Assembly (NCBI GenBank): GCA_037179515.1
Contig: JAXCGZ010001894.1
Span: 31,001 to 95,000, forward strand
Length of the DNA stretch: 64,000 nt
DNA from: Halocaridina rubra
Lineage: Eukaryota > Arthropoda > Malacostraca > Decapoda > Atyidae
Direction of reading: 5' to 3'
The position numbers and the translations under genes were made by a program. Under the pieces are notes generated by a model. It did not search any database, had not been told where the DNA came from, and worked only from the letters and a program-made list of their open reading frames with translations. Shown piece by piece: positions 9,996 through 20,474 of the stretch. Numbering within the stretch: position 1 is the stretch's first letter; each line of letters begins with the position of its first letter.

Positions 9996-12819
9996 GATTG
10001 TTATACACAAATGCTGATGGATTAGCTGGTAAGGCAGTAGAATTAAAAGATAGGATTCACAACAGTAAGGCAGATATAGTAGCAATTACAGAGACTAAGT
10101 TGAGTGAGGACATAAACAGAGTCACAGTTTTTCCTAAGGGCTTCAGAATACTAAGGGTTGAAAGATCTGAGAGGACTGGTGGAGGGATAGCACTGCTCAT
10201 AAGTGAAAGGATTCAAGTCGAAGAAATAAACTTGGCTATAGAAAGTGAGTTCAAGGAATTTCTTGTTGCTCGCATAAATACTGGGTCAGAGAGCATTATA
10301 ATAACTGTTGTATACAACCCACCAAGGAACCAAAATAGGCTTGAAGTTTATGAGGAAAGTCATATAGGTACTATTGAAGTCATAAACTCAGTTGTTAACA
10401 TGGCACGGGAAAAAAAATGTAGGATTTTGATTATGGGAGACTTTAATCATAAAGAGATAGATTGGATAAATCTTGACCCACACAGTGGTGAGGACTCATT
10501 CGGGGCAATATTCCTAGATTGCGTACAAGGAAATTTCCTACACCAACATGTAATGGAACCAACAAGGGCCAGGGGTGGGGATGAGCCATCACTACTTGAT
10601 CTAGTGTTCACAGATAATGTGTTGGATATTGAAAAAATTGAGTATGAACCACCAATTGGAAAGAGTGACCACTGTGTGTTGTTGATGGAGTATATCATTG
10701 AAGATATTCTTCCTGAGAGTAGAGGCACTGAGGACATGAGGAGGAACTATCGTAAAGGAGATTACATCAAAATGAATGAGCTTTTTGCAGTTATTGACTG
10801 GAGAACCTTATTTTACAACAAATCTGTATAAGAAATGTATGACATCTTTTGTGAGAAATATGGGAAGATAGTAGATTGCTGCATACCTGTCACCAAAGTA
10901 GGTGTAACTCATGCCAGAGAGAAATGGTTCGATAATGGGTGTAAAAGAGCTAAGGAGTGGAGAGACAAATGCTGGAAAAGGTATAGGAGGAGAAAAAACA
11001 TAAATGCCTGGCAAACCTACAAAAGAGCAAGAAATGACTACCTAAGTAAAAGGAGAGAGGCAGAGAGAGACTATGAGAGGGACATCACCAGGAAGGCTAA
11101 AGAAAATCCCAAGCTTTTCCACAGCTTTATCAGAGGAAATTGAAGGTAAAAGAACAGGTTTTAAGGCTAAAGAGAGCGGATGGAAGCATCACTGAGACGG
11201 ATGAAGAGATCTGCAAAGAATTGAACAAGGAGTTTCAGTCAGTATTTACAGTAGAAAATACCCCACCCCCTCAGATTGCAGTGATAGAAGCTCAAGGGCC
11301 GGTATTAGAGAACATCAACCTTACAGCCACAGAGGTATGCAAAGCGCTGATGGATTTAGATGTTCATAAAGCTATAGGTCCTGATGACATATCCCCTCAT
11401 GTGCTTAAAAAATGCGCAAACACAATATCAGTGGCACTAAGTATCATATTTAAGGAGTCACTGGAGTCGGGGGAGATTCTAAGATGCTGGAAACAAGCAA
11501 ATGTGATACCTATCTTCAAAAAGGGAAGGAGGGATACGGCTCTGAACTATAGACCAGTTTCCTTGACCAGCATAGTTTGCAAAGTTATGGAGAAACTACT
11601 AAGGAAACATATCTCTCTTCACTTGGAATCCTTCAACTTTTTGTCAGTGAGGCAACATGGCTTCAGAGAAGGTAGATCAACAGTAACAAACTTATTAGAA
11701 TTTTATGATGAGGTAAGCCAAATCTTACAGGAAAGAGAGGGCTGGGCAGATTGCATATTCCTAGACTTCCAGAAAGCGTTTGACACTGTTCCACATGGGA
11801 GACTTATTAGGAAGCTGCAATCAATGAGTAGAATAGGTGGAAATGTTTTGGAATGGATAAAAACTTACTTAGAAGGAAGGGAACAGAGGGTTAGAGTAAG
11901 ACACTCAGTGTCTGAATGGAGAAGAGTTAGTAGTGGAGTTCCAGAGGGTTCAGTTTTAGGACCACTTTTGTTCCTTGTATATGTAAATGACCTACCAGAG
12001 TCTGTAAATTCATTCATGAATATGTTTGCAGATGATGCAAAGATTGTGAAAAAAGTAAAAAACGAGAAGAATGGTAGAGAACTTCAGGAGGATCTAAATA
12101 ATCTGCATGAGTGGTCAGAAAAGTGGCTAATGAAATTCAATACTTCAAAATGTAAGGTAATGAGAATGGGTACAAGTGCAAGAAGGCCCAAGCTTGACTA
12201 CTCGGTGGCTGGAGTACAACTTCAAGAGACAGAAAATGAGAGAGATCTAGGAGTAAACATACTGGCAGATTTGTCTCCAGAAATACATATAAATGGCATA
12301 GTAAGGGCAGCATATGCATTCTTATCAAATGTAAGGGTAGCCTTCAGGCACATGGACAAGGAAATGTTAAGAAATATTTATGTAACCTATGTGAGGCCAA
12401 AACTCGAATATGCAGCCCCCTTTTGGAATCCGCACTTGAAAAAGCACATAGCTAAGCTTGAAAAAGTTCAAAGACATGCCACGAAACTGGTGCCAGAAAT
12501 ACGCAATCTCAGTTATGATGAGAGGCTGAGGGAATTAGACTTACCATCACTGGAAGCTAGAAGAGTGAGGGGGGATATGGTGACAGTCTTTAAACTCCTT
12601 CATGGTTATGATAGAGTGGATAGGGATCGATATTTTGATATGGCAGGCTCTAGAACTAGAGGTCATAGTTTGAAGCTTGGTAAGAAAACTTCTTTGCAGG
12701 ATGTAAGGAAATACTTTTTCAGTGTAAGAGTAGTTGATAATTGGAATTGGCTAAGCGAGGAGGTAGTTAATGCTATCTCAATCCATAGTTTTAAGGACAG
12801 GTATGATAAGTATCACTAA
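9921..12819 (+). pseudogene. LINE A1 ORF2: endonuclease-reverse transcriptase, two lesions
   Basis: Apurinic-type endonuclease ([30 protein letters not shown]) is followed by a linker and reverse transcriptase ([55 protein letters not shown]), then the CR1/L2-type C-terminus ([30 protein letters not shown]). No RNase H. Against A2: TAA at 10829-10831 replaces a Gln codon in KSVQEMYD, and one base is missing near 11137-11142 (aggaaattg against aggaaaactg), shifting the frame. The usual PQGS is PEGS here. There is no AUG start; the first frame codon used elsewhere is TTG at 9998. The protein would nick target DNA and copy LINE RNA in the nucleus. Confidence 0.88.
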
Positions 12820-12894
12820 GTATAAAATGGAACCGATGAGGAGACGGGAAGATACGAGCTTTGGGCTCTTTCCCGTAAACACAATTAGGTAATC

Positions 12895-14447
12895 ACAGGA
12901 CACTGCAATTTCAGAAACAGAAATGACACACTGTTTATAATGGGAAACTGAAAGCATGAGCACACCTATAATGAGTTTCCAATGTCATTTTACTGGATGA
13001 AAATATATTGGTTATTCACAGCTAACCAGAAATATTTATGCTACCATAATAGCATACAAAACCATTAATTCTTTACTGGTTTTAAAGAAAACAATATATT
13101 CACAATAAATGAAGAATAAGCAAGACAAATACAGTACTGTATGTATTCCTTAAATTGTGTGTAACCACAAAAGTTGCAATGCTTATTACTGATTAACAAT
13201 TAATATGGTAAAACACTCTATTTAGGATAAAGGAAGAATCTACGAGATAAGTACAGTATTCATTCACTTTTGGTTATCAAGAACTGTTTGCAATGAAAAA
13301 AAGGGTGCAAAACCACCTTTTGAGGTATTTGCAACTTATAACTCAAAACACTTTATCCCCAACATATGAAGAATTAGCAAGATAAATACAGTATGCATTC
13401 ATTAAATTGTGGTTAACAGGAAATATTTGCAAAGCCAACAGGGTAAAACTACTTTTTAATTATTTGCAATTTGTATAGCAAATAGCTTTATTGACGAGTT
13501 TTTGACGTAAAACACTTTATTTACGATGATAGAAAGAGGTGAAATGAAATTAGAATTTATTAGGAAAAGAGATAGATTTTTACGGGCTCATAACCAGTCT
13601 TCAGAGGATGAGATTTTCGTTTATCACAGTCAATGAAAAGAAACTTCTTAGCAATGTATATCCGCTGTAATTTCCAGATTAAGGAATTAACTTTGGCATG
13701 TGAGATTCCAGTTTGGTAATCTACAAAATTTCGTGTGTATGGGAATGGAATCTGAGAATAAAAATCCATAAGATTTAGCCAGTAACGAATGTAACTAATT
13801 CTCGAAAATAAACCAATTTGCTTGACCCACGAGCTTTACCATACACTATCCCTCACCTTGTTTTGCTAGATGAATTCCTGTGAAGATGCCACATAAATAA
13901 GGTTTGAAATAAACTTAGACTGCTCAGGCGAGATGTTGCCTCTTCGAAGATTGAGCGCCAAAGGAGGGCGTCTCATTGTCCCTCCTGGTGAGTTCATCTG
14001 TAGGATACATTTTCTAGAGCAGTAACTGGCTCTGATATAATTTAAGGACTATTTTAGTGGTGGTCCCTGGCAGGCATTTATAGCAGAGATGCAAGGGAGA
14101 GACAGTATTTTTAGGTGCAACAAGTGGAAGCAAATAAAATAAAACGAGAATAATAATGAAAAGTTAGGTTACTGGTAAACAATCTCCAGAATGTTCTTGG
14201 CTCGTAGCAGACGGAAAATAGGAGCAGCCTTTATATCGGGGCTATACTTCTACACGTACAAGAAGAGTAAATAAGGTATATTTAAAATTAGCTATAAGCT
14301 AAAATATAAATTGCAAATAATCATAATCTGCAAAAGTCAAGAAGTGGGAATTAATTTTTTTAGTTAGAAAATATCAGTCAAGTTACTAAATTAATTAATA
14401 AGGCATCTAACAGCCTTTGGTTACTTTGAGCGAAACACTCTGTCACA
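12895..14447 (-). repeat. 3' LTR of G2, segment 2
   Basis: Resumes at acaggacactgc and ends tgtcaca at 14447. About fifteen differences from 20827-22377, including a 2-base indel (aaacactctattt against aaacactattt). With segment 1 it makes a complete LTR. Confidence 0.92.
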
Positions 14448-15085
14448 AAGGCCCTTTCTAGAGAATATTGATTTAGCAAAATTCTACTACAGGAGGCGAA
14501 AAAAGAACAGAGGAAGTTACGGTGACTTCAGTGTTATTATGAGGGATGAGATATCCTTCTCATGGAAAAGAACAAATGAACAATAAGAATGGGATCCACC
14601 ACTGGAACATATCATACTATTAGGAAAAGTGAACAAGTCTTGTAAACAAAACATTAAATGACATGCAAAACATAAAAGAAATGTGATCAAATTCAAATTT
14701 CAAGAAAATTAAATCACAATTAGATTTAAGTGAATATCAATATTTAAGTTTATGAATGCTTCACATGCAAGAAGGCAATAATATAATATACAAAAAAAAA
14801 TACAGTATACGCAAATGTAAAATTTGAACCACGTCGTCATTAACATTGGCGACTGGATTTAAAACAGTTTCAGCTATTCAACACTAAACTAAAACATTTC
14901 CGCCATGTTCTGGCTTTCAGAGTCCCACAAAGGGAAATATAAATCTACAATCAAAAAATTATTCTTCATCTTTTTCGTCTTCCATTAGGAATAACGTTTG
15001 TACGCTAAAATAAACAAGTACAGTACAGTATTAAAGACATAAAAGATAAACATAAAAAATATACAACACATTAGAGAAGTCATCT
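14448..15085 (-). other. Polypurine tract and 3' untranslated region of G2
   Basis: On the minus strand ctagaaagggcctt (14461-14448) abuts the TG of the 3' LTR, matching 728-741 of G1. The remaining ~620 bases to the pol stop have no usable frame and no env-like gene. Confidence 0.65.
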
Positions 15086-18000
15086 TTACCGACTAGTCAA
15101 ATTTAGGCTAACAGCACTAGCTTCCTCATATGAGGGTAACGACCGTCGACTTAGTAGATCAACAAGGTCATTGTCCTTGCCATGAACATGTTGGGCAGTG
15201 AATTTGAAAAGATTCAGGTAAAGTGCCCACCTTTTCAGGCGAGGATTTAGCTTGTCTGCAGTCTGTAAATATAGGAGAGGTCGGTGGTCGGTTCTCAGTG
15301 TAAAATGTTGGCCATATAGATGGACTTCAAATATCTTTATGGCCCAATATGCAGCTAGAGCTTCCTTCTCCACGGTGGAGAAATTTCGCTCTGCAGGGCG
15401 AAGCCTGCGGCTTGCATATCACACTGGAGCTACTTCTGCTGAGTTGTCTGATTGGGCTTGCAAGAGCACGGCACCCAGGCCTTCGTCTGAGGCGTCGGTC
15501 TGCAAGATAAATGGAAAATCAGGGTTTACCAGTTGTAATACTGGCTCACCCGCCAATGCTTCTCGGAGCTTGAAAAATGCTCTCTCCGCTTCATCTGTCC
15601 ATTGGACAGGGGAGGATTTACTTTGCTTCGAGGAGGTCATTTGCTGCAAAGGGGCAGCGATAGTATTAAAGTGTGGAATGAACCGTTGGTAGTGGCCGAC
15701 ACTACCCAGGAATGATCTCAGTTGAGTGACAGTGGCAGGTTTCTCCATATCCTTAATAGCTTGTACCCTGTCATGTAAAGGGGACATAACTCCTTCTCCA
15801 ACCACGTGGCCGAGATACTGCAATTGTGTGAAACCGATCTCACATTTGGAAGGCTTTAAATGAAGTCCATGCTGGTTCAGACGAGTGAGAACTCTGCGGA
15901 GGGTCTCGAGGTGTGATGACCAATCCTGAGAATGCACCAGGATGTCGTCTATAAAGCATGAAACATTGTCGAGATCCTGTAGTACTATCCTCATGAGTCT
16001 GCTGAAGCAGCCAGGGGCATTTACCATACCAAAAGGCATGACCCTGAACTAGTATAGACCATATCTTGTGGAAAAAGCTGTAAGAGGCTTGGTAGTCTCG
16101 CTCAATGGGACTTGCCAAAATCCACTGGCCAAATCCAACTTGGACAGGTAACGGGCTTGGGAAAGCAACGAGAAAATATGCTCGGCGTCAGCAATGGGCT
16201 CTCCATCAAAGATGGTACGGGAGTTAAGCTTACGACAGTCAAGGCAGAACCTGTGACTGCCATCTCGCTTACGCACTGCCAGTAACGGCGAACACCAAGG
16301 CGAAATGCTCTTTTCAACTATTCCGAGGCGGACCCAAGTGTCAAGATCTTCCTTCAGCCGTAAGGACAGCTGGTGGGGAAGACCATAGGAATGCCGAAAT
16401 GGCTCTGGGTCAGTCAATCTGACATGATGCTCAAGGGTAGTGGTAATGCCTGGGAGGTCGTTGAAGACGTTCTCATAGTCCTCTAATAGCTTGTTCAGCT
16501 GTTCCCGTTGACTCGGTTGCAGTCTGGAGTTAATAATGCAATTACTCACACTTTCTTTTCGGTGTGTGGGAATGGAAGGATCCTTACCATCATCAAAAGC
16601 TAAGCTTATGTCTTCAATTGCAAGGGCGGTGGCTGCGGCCAGAGGGGCTTCTTCAGAAAAACTCCACTCCCGTAAGTCTGTCTCCACTGCAAGGGTGGAG
16701 TATTCCAATATAGGAAGTAAGGGGTGGCTATAATGGAGCACCTGTGTTGCTGCAGCCTCGGAGGTTCCGTTGATGCTGGAGGCATCTATAGGGGTTGCTG
16801 GGAGCGCCAGTGCAGGATCCCTGTGGGCCTCCGGGTCCTCACAATAAAGCTTCAGCTGGTTAATGTGGTATTTCCGGTTATTGCCATCAACATTTAGCAC
16901 ATAATTGTCAGGGGTCACCCGGTGTACCACAGTGTATGGTCCTTTCCAGCGTAGCATTAGCTTGCGAGTATCTGTTGGAAGAAGTAACAGAGCTCGATCT
17001 CCGGGTGTCAGGGCACGACGCCGCGCACGCTTGTCAAAGAGGAGCTTGGCAGTCTGCTGGTGACCCTTAATGGCTAATTGTGCAGTTTTCCAAGCCTTTT
17101 TGAGGTGAGACAAAAACTTCAAAATATACTCATGAACGTCCCTATCGTCAACTTCGATGGTAGGTGAATCCCAACATTCTGCCAAGAATTCTACTGGGCC
17201 TCTGACCTTATGACCATAAATCAGCTCGAAAGGCAAGTATCCAGTAGTGTCGTGGGGCGTGTCTCTGAAGGAGAAAAGTGCAGCAGGGACGTACTTGTCC
17301 AACTGCCTAGGTGTATCTATCACTAGCTTGCGCAAACATCGCTTCAATGTCCCGTCATAGCGTTCGCATGCTCCATTTGATTGGGCATGATAGACACTCG
17401 TACGAATATGCTTCATTTCTAAAAGGTTACAGAAAGCCTCAAAGTGCCTACTTGTAAACTGACTTCCATTGTTAGAAGTGACCTGCTCAGGAAAGCCAAC
17501 CCTGGAGCAGATTTCAAATAGGGCATGAGCGACTGCTTCAGTTGTGATAGAAGACAGTGGCACTGCATCTGGGTACCTTGTTGCCAAGTCAACATATACC
17601 AGGGGGAGTTGTTTCTCCGTGGACGAAGCTGGATTAATAAGACCTAATATGTCAATAGCGACCTTGGAAAATGGCTCCATTGAGAGCTTAGTTATCCCCA
17701 TGGGAGCTTTCGGTACCAGTGCCGTTGAGGTGGATTGACAGACAGGGCAGGAGCCTACATATCTGTCTACCTCAGTGTACATGTTTGGCCATGCAAAAGC
17801 CTTCTGAAGGACGTGCCGAGTTTTTGCTTTGCCTCTGTGTCCACTCAGAGGTAAATGGTGTGCCACATACATAGCCTGGCGGCGCAACGAAGCGGGCACC
17901 ACCAACTGTTTAAAGGTGTGGCCATCTTTAGTCACATGCCTACGAAGTAATCCATCTTCAAGGACGTAAGTGATCTGGCCTCCTCCTCTCACAGTGAAGG

Positions 18001-18721
18001 TCCTTCTCTCGGTGGCCTGCTGCATCCAGTGTTTGAGGCTGGGGCAGTCTTGCTGCAATTTGGCAAAGTCTGGACGGGACTTCAATGGCTCGAGAGGTGC
18101 ATCATCTGGTAAAGGAGGGGGAAACTCTCCGCGTTCCACATTACGTGTACTGACTGCATCAGACTCAACGGAGTCAGTCGGAGAATCGTCCATATTCTTG
18201 GCATCGAGGCCAGGAGTTGCTGCTGAAATGGCTTCATGTGACTTCCCCCGAGGGAAGTTATAACGAGAAATGTCCTTATGGTAGAGGTCGGCCTGGAAAG
18301 TAGGAACTAGGTTCAGTGCACGACCCATCAAGACAGGGTACATAAGCCCAATCATTGCCACAGCTGGGGCTTTTCCCTTGTAGTATTTGCAATCCAGGTT
18401 AATGACACAGCAGTGTCGTATTTGGGGTGTTCCTTCAGCAACCCGCACACGAACGACTTTGCTGGTAAAATCTTCATCCCTGACGAATCTCTCGTCAACA
18501 AGTATGCCATTGGCCCCTGTGTCAAGGGCTATCTCAACTTCCACACCATTTATGGTTTCTAGGCATTTTGGGATCATTTCTATATCATCATGTTCGATGA
18601 ATTCCACATTGGCAAGTTTGTGTGGTGGTACCTCGGCATTATCCTCATTGGCCCTTTCTGGCCCTGTTTCCACAACATGGGCTGAGTGAGTGGCCAAACG
18701 GCTATGTGGGCCGCCGCTGTG
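15086..18721 (-). pseudogene. G2 pol: protease-integrase-reverse transcriptase-RNase H
   Basis: A single frame of ~1,200 codons with two internal stops. Numbering from the Met at 18697: aspartic protease LDTGAN at 58-63; integrase zinc finger H280/H281, H287, C317, C320; integrase core D349, N409 and E445, with 35 residues between the last two; GPY/F-like WKGPYTV near 605; RT beginning near WVRLGIVEKSISPW (about 790). RT is broken at TAG 16049-16051 (YGLY-stop-FRVMPFGM, probably from CAG), then FIDDILVHS. TGA at 15419-15421 (PV-stop-YASRR, probably from CGA) precedes RNase H (LQTDASDEGL, EKEALAAYWA, RTDHRPLLY). N409 replaces the catalytic Asp of the TSDNG motif, so integrase should be dead. 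Integrase before RT is the reverse of ordinary gypsy order. Minus-strand neighbours are gag upstream and the polypurine tract downstream. Confidence 0.93.
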
Positions 18722-19201
18722 TTAGGGAGCGTGGTGGCTCTTAGAGTTTGGCTGAAAACCCTGGGAAGGTGGAGCAGAGTAATGGCCTTTGCCTCTGAAC
18801 TGCTGAGGCTTAGGTCTTACCGGGTCATCCTTCTTGAGTGTGGGTGCATGGCTGCAATAAGGCTTAGGAGTGTGAGGAGGATGAGCTGGACGATTGAAGT
18901 TCTGCGAGGGGCTCTTGTGCTTCCCGTTCCTGTAATCTCTTTTTCCGGATAAAGGACTACTGTCTGGGGTTCCCGCTCGAAGCCGAGCAAGCGCAAGCTC
19001 ATGTTCACGTTGTGCTTGTGCCTCATCACGTTGTGCTTGTGCCTCATCACTTGCTCTCTTCTCCAGCTTATCTCGGCGCTCAACCATCTTCTCATGAGCC
19101 CATTCGAAGAGCTTCTGTCTTTGGGAAAAACCGTATCTCTCACCCCTAGCAATCATTATGTCCAAGTAACGCTCCTCATCGAATGTTTTGATGGTTTCCA
19201 T
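18722..19201 (-). pseudogene. G2 gag-like N-terminal region
   Basis: The ATG at 19201 opens 159 codons: METIKTFDEERYLDIMIARG, a charged helical stretch with a duplicated AQAQRDE-type segment, then a basic Pro/Ser/His-rich tail. It ends at TAA 18722-18724. The pol frame follows in the same phase, so gag and pol may once have been one frame (CAA to TAA) or the stop may be read through. No capsid-like domain and no CCHC zinc knuckle is visible, so the region looks shorter than a standard gag. Either the capsid has been lost or it is too diverged to recognise. Confidence 0.6.
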
Positions 19202-20452
19202 GTTTGTTTCCTAAAGAGTCAATAACGAAGTGCCAAAACAAACACACAAAAAAAAGAAATCTCTACAATACAGTAGTAGAAAAAAAATTAAAGAACCACA
19301 CAACACCAAGGAGAGAAAAAAAAAATTCAACACCACAGTTCAAACTTAAACGTAAAAGTGATCTCAAAACCTCACCATAAAAGTGACTCAAAATTCAATC
19401 AAGTGCAACAGCAGCAAAATGTTGCAAAACAGTGCATGAAACACTGGCAATACAGATTGGCAGTCGTGCCTGCTTAACAGCAATACATGGCAGTACCTGC
19501 AGTTATGGTGCAAATGAAAGGAATGAGCAACACAATCAAGTGCAACAGCAACAAAATGTTGCAAAACAGTGCATGAAACACTGGTAATACAGAATGGCAG
19601 TACCCACAAATAAAATGTCGTAAGTAATACGAACAAGTACAGCATAGCGGTCGTGCCTACGTATGAGCGCGTATATGGCAGTACCCACAAATAAAATGTC
19701 GTAAGTAATACGAACAAGTACAGTATAGCTGTCGTGCCTGCGTATGAGCGCGTATATGGCAGTACCCACAAATAAAATGTCGTAAGTAAAATTCTGGAGT
19801 GTTACCAAAAGGGCACAGATCCTATGCAAAATACACCAACGATAAGCTTAACAGCTTACTAGGCAGCCAGATTACACATTTCTACTAGTAATGAGAAAAT
19901 TTATTTTCAAGTGACAACTCAGACACATGAAAGGCTTAGCCTAGGCTCGATAAATGACACCAAAGTTTTTCTTCCAATCTATGAGCAGTCAATGCTTGAA
20001 TATAAAACACAATTATAAGCAAAAATACTTAATATGCTTTCTCCCAATTCCTAAATCCCAAGGAAATATAAACAATTCCTAACAAGTATCACCCTTTAAC
20101 GGATATATAAAACACGAATGCTTTAAAACTCAATCTTATCACGCAAATAAATGAAATTTTAAATAAAACGTCTTCTCGTCATGCAAAATTTCTAAAGTCT
20201 GTTACCACATAATCTCATGTAGATTTCCTGAAATATTGTTTACCACATGGGAAACAAGAAACTATTAGTTACCATAATTAATATTGAAAATAAGGAAAAA
20301 TTTCTTATCCGCAACGTCTCTAGCGCGAAAATTTTCGTGTGCAGCCTAAGATTCATTCATTTCAATAATCAAGCCAATGGTAATCGGGTTTCATGTGCAA
20401 TTTTTAAAAAGCAAAATAAAAATAAATTTATAAAATCAGTCTGTCTGTTCGG
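19202..20452 (-). other. G2 5' leader with tandem repeats
   Basis: About 1.25 kb between primer site and gag start. An ~80-bp unit beginning ggcagtacccacaaataaaa is repeated from 19596, 19677 and 19758. A ~60-bp block (caatcaagtgcaacagc...) occurs at 19395 and 19532. The reading frames across it (19388-19829) follow the repeats and are not credible proteins. Missing gag sequence could have occupied this interval; I see no relic of it. Confidence 0.7.
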
Positions 20453-20470
20453 GTCCCTGTTCGGGCGCCA
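20453..20470 (-). other. Primer-binding site, tRNA-Lys type
   Basis: On the minus strand tggcgcccgaacagggac, 18 bases, starting four bases (agat) after the 5' LTR. It is complementary to the 3' end of tRNA-Lys(UUU), the same 18-mer as the well-known lentiviral site. It marks the start of minus-strand DNA synthesis and confirms the element's direction. Confidence 0.9.
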
Positions 20471-20474
20471 ATCT

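Larger units (their letters stand above)
8206..12894 (+). mobile_element. LINE A1: full-length CR1/L2-like retrotransposon inside the G2 LTR
   Basis: About 4.7 kb: 5' UTR (8206-8914), ORF1 (8915-9995), overlapping ORF2 (to 12819), and a 3' end with ggtaatcac. The intact LTR at 20811-20832 reads acaggcagag-tagaat-acaggacact. In the interrupted LTR the six bases tagaat are missing and there is no duplication, so insertion occurred with a small target deletion. ORF1 has one frameshift and ORF2 one nonsense codon and one 1-nt deletion relative to copy A2. Four other copies lie at 6163-6523, 33908-37174, 40717-43298 and 50348-50770. Confidence 0.92.
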
